Below, piece by piece: positions 24,845-32,673 of a DNA stretch of 48,239 nt. The position numbers and the translations under genes are program-made. The notes beneath the pieces were generated by a model that saw only the letters and a list, made by a program, of their open reading frames with translations, made no database searches and was not told where the DNA came from. Location of the stretch: positions 1 to 48,239 of the forward strand of contig JBBSHS010000009.1 of assembly GCA_038232515.1 (NCBI GenBank), in the 5' to 3' direction. The DNA comes from JBBSHS01 sp038232515 (GTDB taxonomy: Bacteria; Actinomycetota; Acidimicrobiia; Acidimicrobiales; JAUJNH01). Position 1 is the first letter of the stretch, and each line of letters opens with the position of its first letter.

Positions 24845-26635
24845 GTGCCCGAGATGCCGCCGGCATCCCAGGGCCCGGGTTGGCCACCCATGGAATCAGA
24901 GCCGCGGCCGTTGGCCCCGGGCCGGGTGCTGATCGACCGCTACCGCCTCATCCGGCCCTTGGCCAGCGGGGGTATGGCCACGGTGTGGGAGGGCCACGAC
25001 GAGATCCTCGCCCGTGACGTCGCCGTGAAGGCCCCCCACCCGCATCTGGCCGCGGATCCGGTGTTCAGCCAGCGCTTCCGGCGGGAGGCGGTGGCCGCGG
25101 CACGGTTGTCCCACCCCAACATCGTCGCCACCTACGACACGGGCGCGGACGGCGCCATGCCCTTCATCGTCATGGAGCTGGTGCGCGGCCGCACGTTGAA
25201 GCAGGCCTTGGCGGACGGTGGCGCCCAGCCGATCGGCGTGGCCGTCGGTATCGCCATCCAGACGGCTGACGCGCTCGATGCCGCCCACCGCGCCGGCCTC
25301 ATCCACCGGGACGTGAAGCCGGCCAACATCCTGCTGGTCGAGAACCGGCCGCCCACTTCCACCGGCGCGGACGGCCCGCCGGGCGGCGAACAGGGCATGC
25401 CAGCCGGATTGCCCACCGTGAAGGTGGCCGACTTCGGCGTGGCCCGTCTCTTCGGCCTCGTGGCCGACGGGACCGACGACCTGACGGGAACCGGAACAGT
25501 GGTGGGCACGGCCCGTTACCTGGCTCCCGAGCAGGTCGACGGGGGTGCTCTCGACGCCCGCACCGACGTCTACGCCCTCGGCGTCGTCCTGTACGAGCAG
25601 CTGTGCGGGCAACCACCCTTCCAACGCCCCACCGACCTGGCCACCGCCATGGCCCACGTCCACGACGCCCCGGTACCGCCCGGCCAGCTCCGCGCGGGCC
25701 TGCCCTTGCCGCTGGAGGCCGTGGTGCTCGCCTGCCTGGCCAAGGTGCCCGCCGACCGGCCTCCCTCGGCCGGCGACCTGGCCACCGAACTGCGAGCTCT
25801 GGGTTCCTTGGCCGACCACGGGACGACCACCACCGCCATACCGGGACCGAGCGGCACTCTGAACGGGCCAGTAGGCCCGGGCGTCGCCATGGGCGGCCGG
25901 GCCGGCGAGAGCGGACGGGCGCCCACCATCGCCGGCCCCCTCACCTCGGCGCCGGTGCCGGACCTCACCGCTGCGCTGGCGGAGCCCCGGGGTGCCGGCG
26001 CCCAGGCCCCCCGCCAGAGCGCTCGGGCGGCAGGTGTACCAGTGGCGCCCGTCCCGCCTCCCCGCCGCGCCCATCGCTCCCGCGCCCCTTTCGTGATCGT
26101 CACCGCCGTCGTCGGGGCCGCCCTCATCACCGTGCTCGTGGTGCTGGCCCTGCTCGATGGCGGTCCGGGGCGTCCAGGGGCCGGACCGGGCCAGGGCAAC
26201 CCCAACGTCGGCGCCCCGGCCTCGATCACGACCGCCAGGTCGTTCGATCCCCAGGGCGACGGCACGGAGGACGAAGCCGGGGCGAAGCTGGTCTTCGACG
26301 GCAACCCGGCCACCGCCTGGTCCACCGACCAGTACAAGGGAGCGGCGTTCGGGCACCTGAAGTCCGGAGTCGGCGTCTACGTGCGCCTCGATCACCCCGC
26401 CGCCATCCACAGCGTCCAGGTCCAGTCACCCACCCAGGGCTGGTCGGCATCGGTCTACGTAGCCGGCCAGCCGGCCCCCACACTCGACGGCTGGGGACCG
26501 GCCCTCGCCTCCCAACGCGGCATCGGCACCACGGGCGCGTTCGCCGTACACGGCACCGGCCAGTACGTGCTGGTGTGGATCACCGACCCCGGGCCCACCG
26601 ACAAGGCGGAGATCGCCGAGATCCGTGTCAGCTGA
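24845..26635 (+). CDS. Transmembrane Ser/Thr protein kinase with a discoidin-like extracellular domain
   Basis: A Hanks-type kinase occupies residues 33-320: glycine loop LASGGMATVWEG, VAVK (Lys62), HRDVKPANIL (catalytic Asp156), ADFG (Asp196) and GTARYLAPEQ. A Pro/Gly linker leads to one membrane helix (about 416-437). An outer domain of 140 residues follows. LVFDGNPATAWST and GVYVRLDHPAAIHSVQVQSP resemble F5/8-type C (discoidin) carbohydrate-binding modules. No PASTA repeats are present. All catalytic residues are intact. GTG 24845 is used; ATG 24890 is possible. The end overlaps the sigma-factor start by 11 bases. It is likely an envelope sensor. Confidence 0.92.
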   Translation: MPEMPPASQGPGWPPMESEPRPLAPGRVLIDRYRLIRPLASGGMATVWEGHDEILARDVAVKAPHPHLAADPVFSQRFRREAVAAARLSHPNIVATYDTGADGAMPFIVMELVRGRTLKQALADGGAQPIGVAVGIAIQTADALDAAHRAGLIHRDVKPANILLVENRPPTSTGADGPPGGEQGMPAGLPTVKVADFGVARLFGLVADGTDDLTGTGTVVGTARYLAPEQVDGGALDARTDVYALGVVLYEQLCGQPPFQRPTDLATAMAHVHDAPVPPGQLRAGLPLPLEAVVLACLAKVPADRPPSAGDLATELRALGSLADHGTTTTAIPGPSGTLNGPVGPGVAMGGRAGESGRAPTIAGPLTSAPVPDLTAALAEPRGAGAQAPRQSARAAGVPVAPVPPPRRAHRSRAPFVIVTAVVGAALITVLVVLALLDGGPGRPGAGPGQGNPNVGAPASITTARSFDPQGDGTEDEAGAKLVFDGNPATAWSTDQYKGAAFGHLKSGVGVYVRLDHPAAIHSVQVQSPTQGWSASVYVAGQPAPTLDGWGPALASQRGIGTTGAFAVHGTGQYVLVWITDPGPTDKAEIAEIRVS

Positions 26636-27203
26636 GCCGGCCGAAGGGGCCTCCGGCAGCAACCTGCTGGCCCGGGCCCAGGAAGGCGACCGGGCCGCGC
26701 TGGAAAGCCTCATCGGTTCGGTGCAGGCCCAGGTGTACGCCGTGTGCCGGCGGCTCACCGGCAACGACGCCGACGCCGCCGATGCCAGCCAGGAAGCCCT
26801 CATCTCCATCGTGCGAGGGCTCCCCCGCTTCGATGCCCGTTCCCGCTTTTCCACCTGGGCGTACCGGGTGGCGGTCAACGCCAGCCTCGACGAGCTCCGG
26901 CGCCGGACGCGTCGGCCCGATCCCGGGCTTCCCGGCGACGGCCCCACGGTGGCCGTTGCCGGCGGTGACGTAGGGCTGGTCGAGCGTCTCGACGTCGAGG
27001 CTGCGCTGCGCCTGCTGCCCGTCGACCTGCGGGCCGCGGTGGTGTTGAGGGACCTGTGCCAGCTCGACTACGCCGAGATCGCCCAGGCTCTGGGCATCCC
27101 GCCCGGGACGGTCCGCTCGCGGATCAGCCGGGGCCGCGCCGCGCTGGTCCCGCTGCTGGGGAACCCAAGCCCTACCCAAGGTCGTCCCATGGAGTCACCA
27201 TGA
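26625..27203 (+). CDS. ECF-family RNA polymerase sigma factor (SigM-like)
   Basis: The 192-residue protein has sigma region 2 (AADASQEALISIVRGLPRFD, RSRFSTWAYRVAVNASLDELRRR) and region 4 (LLPVDLRAAVVLRDLC, LDYAEIAQALGIPPGTVRSRISRGRAALV). It lacks regions 1.1 and 3, as ECF sigmas do. GTG 26625 overlaps the kinase and the stop overlaps the anti-sigma ATG. The three genes therefore form one translationally coupled operon. Actinobacterial SigM-type genes commonly adjoin an anti-sigma gene and trxBA, which also lie just downstream here. Its target promoters are unknown. Confidence 0.92.
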   Translation: MSAEPAEGASGSNLLARAQEGDRAALESLIGSVQAQVYAVCRRLTGNDADAADASQEALISIVRGLPRFDARSRFSTWAYRVAVNASLDELRRRTRRPDPGLPGDGPTVAVAGGDVGLVERLDVEAALRLLPVDLRAAVVLRDLCQLDYAEIAQALGIPPGTVRSRISRGRAALVPLLGNPSPTQGRPMESP

Positions 27204-28042
27204 ACGGTCATCTCGACGCCGAGGCCCACAGCGCGGCCGTGGACGGCCGGGACACGGCGGACGAGCGGGCCCATCTGGCCCTCTGCCCGGCGTGCCGGGC
27301 CGAGGTGGCTCGGCTGGCCGAGGTGGCCCGAGCCGTGGGTTCCCCGGTCGCGCCCCAGCCCCCCTCCGAAGCCGCCGCCGCTCTCCTCCGGGCACTGAAC
27401 GCCGCCCGGGCCCCGGGTGCTGCCGTGCCCACCCGTTCCGGCCGGCGGTGGCTCGAACCAGGCAAGCTCTGGGCCGCCGCCGCCGCCGTCATCGTCGTCG
27501 TCGCCGGCGGGGCCGTCCTCGTCCGGCACGCCACCGCCTCCCACCCGCACACGGCGGCGGTGGGCGGCCCCTCGGCGGCTCCCGGGCCCAGATCTGCGGC
27601 GGGAACGGCGTCCACACTGGCCCCCTTCCCGGCAGGCACGGACCACCGGCAGAGCGGGACGGCCCCGAACCCGGCGGCGGGGGCGGCGCGGCTGGGCCCC
27701 ACCGGCCCGGTCGACGGCGGCGACCTCGGCACTCAGAGCGCCGTCGGACCGCTCGTCGCCGCGGTGCAGGCGGCTCTGGACGGCGAGCCGACCACCACCT
27801 CCATCCCGGCCGGCGAGCCGGCGCTGGCCCAACCCACCGCCACCTGCGCGGCACAAGCCGCCGCCGTCAGCCCCGTCCCGCTGGCCCGGCTGCTCTACGT
27901 AGCCACGGCCACTTGGAAGGGTACGCCGGCCATCGTCCTGGGCGAGCAGGGGGCGAGCCAGAACGGCCGGCCCGGTCCCTCACGTGTCCTCCTGGTCCTC
28001 GCCCGCCAGGGCTGCGGGTTGCTGGCCAGTCAAGCCTTCTGA
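27200..28042 (+). CDS. Putative anti-sigma factor, membrane-anchored
   Basis: The 280-residue protein begins with a cytoplasmic domain holding AHLALCPACR, an H-x3-C-x2-C signature of zinc-type anti-sigma factors. One membrane helix (LWAAAAAVIVVVAGGAVLV, around 94-112) follows. The rest is a large Ala/Pro/Gly-rich outer region ending in a small domain with LLYVATATWKGTPAIVL and two Cys residues. It starts on the sigma-factor stop (ATGA). It should hold the sigma factor at the membrane until a signal arrives. Its last 63 bases overlap the convergent gene on the other strand. Confidence 0.85.
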   Translation: MNGHLDAEAHSAAVDGRDTADERAHLALCPACRAEVARLAEVARAVGSPVAPQPPSEAAAALLRALNAARAPGAAVPTRSGRRWLEPGKLWAAAAAVIVVVAGGAVLVRHATASHPHTAAVGGPSAAPGPRSAAGTASTLAPFPAGTDHRQSGTAPNPAAGAARLGPTGPVDGGDLGTQSAVGPLVAAVQAALDGEPTTTSIPAGEPALAQPTATCAAQAAAVSPVPLARLLYVATATWKGTPAIVLGEQGASQNGRPGPSRVLLVLARQGCGLLASQAF

Positions 28043-28402
28043 CGGAGCCCCGCCGACCGCTGGGCGGCGCCCGTCGCCGGCGTGGGCGACGATCAGCCAG
28101 AGCGTGGCGCCGACGCCGGCGACGGCCACGCCGGCCCACGACGTCACCGGCACATGGCTGCGGAAGTGGTCCGAGTCGATCCACACCGCCCAGGCGAAGC
28201 CCAGCCCACTCACCAGCGCGGTCACGGCAATCGTCGGGACTCCCGGGCGGCGACCCACCCCGACGACCACCTCGGCCACGGCCAGCCCGAACAGCAGTCC
28301 GGCCACCAGGGCCACGAGCCCGACGAGGTGGTACTCGCCCAGCACGACGGCACCGATCGAGGCGAAGATGGCGCCGACCACGACAGCGAGGGATTGCCGC
28401 AT
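27980..28402 (-). CDS. Small polytopic membrane protein
   Basis: The 140-residue protein has four hydrophobic stretches (SLAVVVGAIFASIGAVVLG, LVGLVALVAGLLFGLAVAEV, PTIAVTALVSGLGFAWAVW, WAGVAVAGVGATLWLIV) and a polar C-terminus. No family is recognised. ATG 28402 gives a short Arg-containing N-terminus before the first helix. The last 63 bases overlap the 3' end of the anti-sigma gene on the opposite strand, and the start faces the next plus-strand gene across about 26 bp. Confidence 0.65.
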   Translation of the reverse strand: MRQSLAVVVGAIFASIGAVVLGEYHLVGLVALVAGLLFGLAVAEVVVGVGRRPGVPTIAVTALVSGLGFAWAVWIDSDHFRSHVPVTSWAGVAVAGVGATLWLIVAHAGDGRRPAVGGAPSEGLTGQQPAALAGEDQEDT

Positions 28403-28428
28403 CGCCGGCGAGGGTAGTGTTGCCGGGC

Positions 28429-28776
28429 ATGGCACAGCCGCTCAGGGGCGGGCAGGCGGCGCACGACTGGGCGGCGCTGGCCACCGACCGCATCGTCGGC
28501 ACCATCGACTCGGTTCGGGAGAAGACCACCGACAAGGTCCAGCTGGCAGCCCGTGCCCTGGTCTATGGCGTCGTGGCCGCGGTGCTGGGGTTGGCGGCGC
28601 TGGTCTTGGCCGTCACCCTGGCCTTCCGCCTGGCCTACGTCTACGTAGGGAACGCTCCATGGATCAGGTCCCGCCCGGGCCGGTCGGTGTGGCTCATTGA
28701 TCTGGTCGTGGGAGTATTCCTGTGCCTGGCCGGGTTGGCGCTTCAGCGCAAGGGTCGTCGGACCTCGTCCCGCTGA
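28429..28776 (+). CDS. Small membrane protein with two hydrophobic helices
   Basis: The 115-residue protein has an amphipathic N-terminal helix (DRIVGTIDSVREKTTDKVQLA), then two membrane segments (VVAAVLGLAALVLAVTLAF and LIDLVVGVFLCLAGLAL) and a basic tail. This resembles small phage-holin-like or Actino-X family membrane proteins, but I do not recognise a specific one. ATG 28429 is used; GTG 28417 is also possible. It is 22 bases upstream of trxB and probably co-transcribed with it. Confidence 0.65.
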   Translation: MAQPLRGGQAAHDWAALATDRIVGTIDSVREKTTDKVQLAARALVYGVVAAVLGLAALVLAVTLAFRLAYVYVGNAPWIRSRPGRSVWLIDLVVGVFLCLAGLALQRKGRRTSSR

Positions 28777-28798
28777 GGCCGACCCCAGGAGGCTGACA

Positions 28799-29794
28799 GT
28801 GACCATGGAACGCGAGATCGTGATCGTCGGCTCGGGGCCGGCCGGCCTCACCGCGTCCGTCTACACCTCCCGGGCCAACCTCCACCCTCTGCTCATAGAG
28901 GGTGAGCAGGTCTCGAACACCGACGGCCCCGGCGGCCAGCTCATGCTCACCACCGAAGTGGAGAACTACCCCGGCTTCATCGACGGGATCATCGGGCCCG
29001 ATCTCATGAGCCGGATGCGGGCTCAGGCCGAACGGTTCGGCACCGAGATCCTCACCCGGCGGGTCAGCCGTGTCGACCTGTCCCGGCGACCGTTCGGCGT
29101 CTGGGTGGGCGACCCGGACCGGCCCGAAGCAGACTACGCGGCCCGGGCCCTCATCGTCTCCACCGGCGCCCGGGCCCTCATGCTCGGGCTCGAATCCGAG
29201 GAGCGGCTCCTGGGCCACGGCGTGTCGACGTGTGCCACGTGCGACGGGGCCTTCTTCCGGGACAGCGAGATTGCGGTCGTCGGGGGCGGTGACTCCGCCC
29301 TCGAGGAGGCGATGTTCCTCACCAAGTTCGCGTCCAAGGTCACCGTCATCCATCGCCGGCGGGAACTGCGGGCCAGCAAGATCATGCAGGACAGAGCGCA
29401 CCGGAACCCGAAGGTGGAGTTCTGCCTGGACACCCGTGTGGTCGAGGCCCTCGGCGACCGCCGTCTCGAGGGGCTGCGGGTCCGCAACATCGTCACCGAC
29501 GAGGAATCCACGCTACGCGTGGACGGCCTGTTCGTGGCCATCGGCCACGTTCCCAACACCGACCTGTTCAAAGGTCAGTTGGAGATGGACGACAACGGTT
29601 ACATCCTCACCCAGGCGGACTCCAGCCGTACCCCCGTGGCCGGGGTGTTCGCCTGCGGCGACGTGCAGGACCACATCTACCGCCAAGCCGTCACCGCTGC
29701 CGGGTCGGGCTGCATGGCCGCCATCGACGCCGAGCGGTTCCTGGAAGCGGTGGGCGACGCCCCGGGCACGGTCGAAACACCCAGGGCCTGGTAA
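28799..29794 (+). CDS. trxB: Thioredoxin reductase
   Basis: TrxB passes electrons from NADPH through FAD to thioredoxin. The 331-residue protein has the FAD-binding start EIVIVGSGPAGLTASVY, then GGQLMLTTEVENYPGF and the redox CATC (STCATCDGAFF). The NADPH motif is VVGGGDSALEEAMFL, followed by VIHRRRELRASKIM, and FACGDVQDHIYRQAVTAAGSGC closes the FAD site. GTG 28799 is preferred because AGGAGG lies 6 bases upstream; ATG 28805 is the alternative. trxA follows after 122 bp. Confidence 0.97.
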   Translation: MTMEREIVIVGSGPAGLTASVYTSRANLHPLLIEGEQVSNTDGPGGQLMLTTEVENYPGFIDGIIGPDLMSRMRAQAERFGTEILTRRVSRVDLSRRPFGVWVGDPDRPEADYAARALIVSTGARALMLGLESEERLLGHGVSTCATCDGAFFRDSEIAVVGGGDSALEEAMFLTKFASKVTVIHRRRELRASKIMQDRAHRNPKVEFCLDTRVVEALGDRRLEGLRVRNIVTDEESTLRVDGLFVAIGHVPNTDLFKGQLEMDDNGYILTQADSSRTPVAGVFACGDVQDHIYRQAVTAAGSGCMAAIDAERFLEAVGDAPGTVETPRAW

Positions 29795-29817
29795 CGGCAC
29801 AGAGCCGGGGGGCATGG

Positions 29818-29835
29818 CCCGTACAACGTTACGGG
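29818..29835 (+). other. Perfect hairpin CCCGTA/TACGGG between trxB and trxA
   Basis: A 6-bp stem with a 6-base loop lies 24 bases after the trxB stop, with no T-tract after it. It could be a weak attenuator that lowers trxA read-through or an mRNA-stabilising hairpin. Confidence 0.4.
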
Positions 29836-29916
29836 AAGGAAGCGGGAGCCTCCGTTGTTCAGATACCCAGGCCAGGCCCTTTATCCGAGATCGAGAATCA
29901 TTCCCAGGAGGTAACC

Positions 29917-30243
29917 ATGGGCGACACCACGCTCACCATCACCGACGCCACCTTTGACGAGGCGGTGAAGGGTTCCACCGAGCCCATCCTGGTGGACTTC
30001 TGGGCCGAATGGTGTGGTCCGTGCAAGATGATCGCTCCCATGCTGGAGGAGGTGGCCGCCGACTTCGCCGGCAAAGTCAAGGTGGGCAAGCTCAACATCG
30101 ACGACAACCTCGAGGTGACCCAGCGTTTCGAGGTGATGAGCATCCCGACCCTCATCCTGTTCAAGGACGGCGAACCGGTCCTGCGGGTGGTCGGCGCTCG
30201 GGGCAAGAACCAGCTCGTCGAGGAGTTGTCCGCCTACATCTGA
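29917..30243 (+). CDS. trxA: Thioredoxin
   Basis: A 108-residue thioredoxin with the active site WCGPC in LVDFWAEWCGPCKMIAP, the cis-Pro loop MSIPTLILF, and VVGARGKNQLVEELSAYI at the end. It reduces disulfides in cytoplasmic proteins and is recharged by TrxB next door. A CAGGAGG ribosome-binding site precedes the ATG. A strong terminator follows. Confidence 0.98.
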   Translation: MGDTTLTITDATFDEAVKGSTEPILVDFWAEWCGPCKMIAPMLEEVAADFAGKVKVGKLNIDDNLEVTQRFEVMSIPTLILFKDGEPVLRVVGARGKNQLVEELSAYI

Positions 30244-30299
30244 GCCGAAGGGCTGCTGCGATTGTCGGCCCTGCGCCGAGGGTGACGCTGCGGCACGGC

Positions 30300-30332
30300 T
30301 GGTCCACAACCTCATCCACAACGTGTGGGTAG
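30300..30332. promoter_or_regulatory. Cluster of DnaA-box-like 9-mers between trxA and parB
   Basis: TGGTCCACA (30300), TCATCCACA (30312) and, on the other strand, TGTGGGTAG (30324) differ from TTRTCCACA by one to two bases and lie within 33 bp. They are about 6.4 kb from dnaA and sit between two 3' ends, where promoter function is not expected. Confidence 0.5.
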
Positions 30333-30357
30333 TGGCCCGTGTTCGGCCACACATTTT
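30332..30357 (+). terminator. Rho-independent terminator after trxA
   Basis: GTGGCC and GGCCAC form a stem around a 7-base loop, followed by ACATTTTTC on the plus strand. It ends trxA transcription directly before the convergent parB stop codon. Confidence 0.75.
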
Positions 30358-31305
30358 TCAGACTGTGCCGGTCATGGCCCGATAGATGCGCTCGAGATCC
30401 TCGAGGGTGGCGAACTCGATCACAACCCTTCCCTTGCTCTTGCCCATCTCGACCTTGACCCGCGTAGCCAGATGGGCCGACAACAGCTCTTCGAGCTCCA
30501 GTAGGCCCGGTGCTCGTAGCCTTCGGGGCGCTTGGGATGTGGGGGAGGGCGCCCCGGTCCGTGAGCGGGCCCGGACCGCCTCCTCCACGGCACGCACCGA
30601 CAGACCGTCCGCCACCGTTCGCCGGGCCAGGGCCTCTTGGAACCCACGGTCCGGCGTTCCCAGGAGGGCCCGTGCGTGGCTACCCCCCAGCTCGCCGTGA
30701 CGGACGTACCTCTGAATGGCCGATGGCAGCTGCAGCAGCCGGATGGTGTTGGTCACCGCCGCCCGGCTCTTGCCCACGCGGCTGGCCAACTGCTCGTGCG
30801 TCAGGTGGAAGTCATCCAACAGCTGCTGATAGGCGGCCGCCTCCTCGAGGGCGTTCAGATCCTGACGATGCAGGTTCTCGACCACCGCCTGTTCCATGCT
30901 CTCCAGGTCGCTGACGTCCTTCACCAGAGCAGGTACGACGGCCAGCCCTGCCCGCTTGGCCGCCCGCCACCGGCGCTCGCCGGCGATGAGCTCGTACTGG
31001 GGACCTGCTGCTGCCCGCTCGGAGGGTCGCTCAGGCTCTGACCCGCTCTCGGAGGGCATCGTCGGCCCTTGCCGGTCGCCGCCGACGGGCCGCAGCAGGA
31101 GCGGTTGGAGCACACCCAGTTGCTCCACCGAGGCGGTCAACGTGGCCAGAGCCTCCTCATCGAAGGCCCGCCGGGGTTGACGAGGGTTCGGCTCGATGCT
31201 GTTGACCGGAACCTCGAGCAATCTGGTCGAGGACGACTCCCCCGCCGTTTCTGTCGGGATCAACGCGGACAGGCCTCTACCCAACCCGCTGCGGCGCGCC
31301 ACCAC
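30358..31305 (-). CDS. parB: Chromosome-partitioning protein ParB
   Basis: ParB is a CTP-using clamp that loads at parS and spreads along origin DNA. The 315-residue protein has a short ParA-contact N-terminus (RRSGLGRGLSALIP) and the N-domain with SIEPNPRQPRRAFDEE. It continues with the CTP-binding motif GERRWRAAKRAG and ENLHRQDLNALEEA. The helix-turn-helix reads LTHEQLASRVGKSRAAVTNTIRLLQLP. The C-terminal dimer domain has VKVEMGKSKGRVVIEFATLEDLERI. A 25-residue Ser/Glu/Arg insertion (about 77-101) precedes the CTP motif. GTG 31305 lies inside the end of parA (29-bp overlap), so translation is coupled. Confidence 0.96.
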   Translation of the reverse strand: MVARRSGLGRGLSALIPTETAGESSSTRLLEVPVNSIEPNPRQPRRAFDEEALATLTASVEQLGVLQPLLLRPVGGDRQGPTMPSESGSEPERPSERAAAGPQYELIAGERRWRAAKRAGLAVVPALVKDVSDLESMEQAVVENLHRQDLNALEEAAAYQQLLDDFHLTHEQLASRVGKSRAAVTNTIRLLQLPSAIQRYVRHGELGGSHARALLGTPDRGFQEALARRTVADGLSVRAVEEAVRARSRTGAPSPTSQAPRRLRAPGLLELEELLSAHLATRVKVEMGKSKGRVVIEFATLEDLERIYRAMTGTV

Positions 31306-32476
31306 TCACCTCCTTGGCCAGCTCCCGGTAGGCGATGGCGCCACGGGAGGACGAATCGAACACAATGATCGGCTGGCCGAACGACGGTGCCTCCGACAGC
31401 CTGACCGTGCGGGGCACGATGTTGCGACAGACCTTCGACCCGAAATGGGCCCGGACCTGGGTGGCCACCTGCTCGGCCAACTTGGTGCGGGCGTCGTACA
31501 TGGTGAGGATGATGGTGCTCAGCTCCAACGCCGGATTGAGGTTCGTCTGTACCAGGCCCACATTTCGCAGTAGCTGGCCGAGGCCCTCGAGGGCGTAGTA
31601 CTCGCACTGGATGGGCACGACCACCTCGGTGGCGGCAGCCAGGCCGTTGACGGTCAGCAGCCCCAGTGAGGGAGGACAGTCGATCAGCGTGAAGTCGAAG
31701 TCGTCGGCCACGCTCTCCAGGCCCCGCTTGAGCTTCAACTCGCGGCTGAAGGCGGGGACCAGCTCGATCTCCGCGCCGGCCAGATCGATGGTGGACGGCA
31801 CCATGAAAAGGTTGCGGACGCTGGTGGGCTCGATACAGTCCTCGACAGGGGTGCCCCGGATGATGACGTCGTAGATCGATGCATCCAGGTTCCGGGCGTT
31901 GATCCCGAGCCCGGTGGTGGCGTTGCCCTGGGGATCGAGGTCCACGGCCAGCACTCGGTAGCCCATCTCCGCCAGCGCCGCACCCAGGTTCACCGTGGTC
32001 GTCGTCTTGCCCACGCCTCCCTTCTGATTGGCGACGGCCATGATCCGGGGCAGCGGCCGTCGTCGCGGATGCGATCCCGGGGCCGGCGCTGAGCCGAAGG
32101 CAGGAGGAGGCACGATCATGGGCGTGTCGCTCTCGAGGCCGAGGGGAAACGGCGCGCCATCGGCCACCTGCGGGTCGAGGCTGACAGGGGCCCCGGCGGC
32201 GGAGCCGGTCGGGCCGGCATGGTCGCCTACCGCCCCGGGTGAAGATCCGTTCGGCGGGGGAATGGTCAGCCCGCCCGCTGCGGCCGAGTCGTCCGACCCC
32301 GGCGCCGCCGCCCCAGCCGGTACTGGCTCATCTGTCGGTAGAACCGTCATGATCGCAGGAGCGTCCGGTCCCGGCGGTGCCGGGCGACCCGGGAGGTCCC
32401 GGGCCTGGAGCCCAGCCGACTCCTGGTCAATGGCGGGTCGGGCCACTCGCTTCGGGGTCCCATCTTCGGGGTTCAC
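31277..32476 (-). CDS. parA: Chromosome-partitioning ATPase ParA with a long Pro-rich N-terminus
   Basis: ParA binds DNA nonspecifically in its ATP state and moves ParB-parS complexes. The deviant Walker A is KGGVGKTTTT (residues 152 onward). Other motifs are VLAVDLDPQGNATTGLG, FTLIDCPPSLGLLTVNGL and LEGLGQLL. Before this core lies a 145-residue Pro/Ala/Gly/Asp-rich, probably disordered tail, where most ParA/Soj proteins have 10-60 residues. The GTG at 32476 is the first start in the frame; an internal start such as ATG near residue 43 cannot be excluded. parS lies about 180 bp upstream. Confidence 0.95.
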   Translation of the reverse strand: MNPEDGTPKRVARPAIDQESAGLQARDLPGRPAPPGPDAPAIMTVLPTDEPVPAGAAAPGSDDSAAAGGLTIPPPNGSSPGAVGDHAGPTGSAAGAPVSLDPQVADGAPFPLGLESDTPMIVPPPAFGSAPAPGSHPRRRPLPRIMAVANQKGGVGKTTTTVNLGAALAEMGYRVLAVDLDPQGNATTGLGINARNLDASIYDVIIRGTPVEDCIEPTSVRNLFMVPSTIDLAGAEIELVPAFSRELKLKRGLESVADDFDFTLIDCPPSLGLLTVNGLAAATEVVVPIQCEYYALEGLGQLLRNVGLVQTNLNPALELSTIILTMYDARTKLAEQVATQVRAHFGSKVCRNIVPRTVRLSEAPSFGQPIIVFDSSSRGAIAYRELAKEVSGGAPQRVG

Positions 32477-32657
32477 CGGGTCTTCGGCCCCAACCGGGAA
32501 AGGCGGCCTGCTGTCAACATCCTGCGCGTCTGGCCACGAAGGCGGTCGAAGATGGCCCGCCCCCGCCCGACCAGATCCTCATCGGCTTCGGTCACAGACG
32601 TCCATCGTGACCACACGGCGGCCCCACTGCAAGCATCCTCCTTGGACTCTTGGCTGT

Positions 32658-32673
32658 CGTTTCACGTGGAACA
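32658..32673. promoter_or_regulatory. parS centromere site
   Basis: CGTTTCACGTGGAACA matches the bacterial parS consensus (TGTTTCACGTGAAACA) at 14 of 16 positions, with the CACGTG core intact. It lies directly after the rsmG stop codon and in the parA upstream region, where ParB loading and parAB autoregulation would be expected. It is the only such site I found in the window. Confidence 0.9.
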
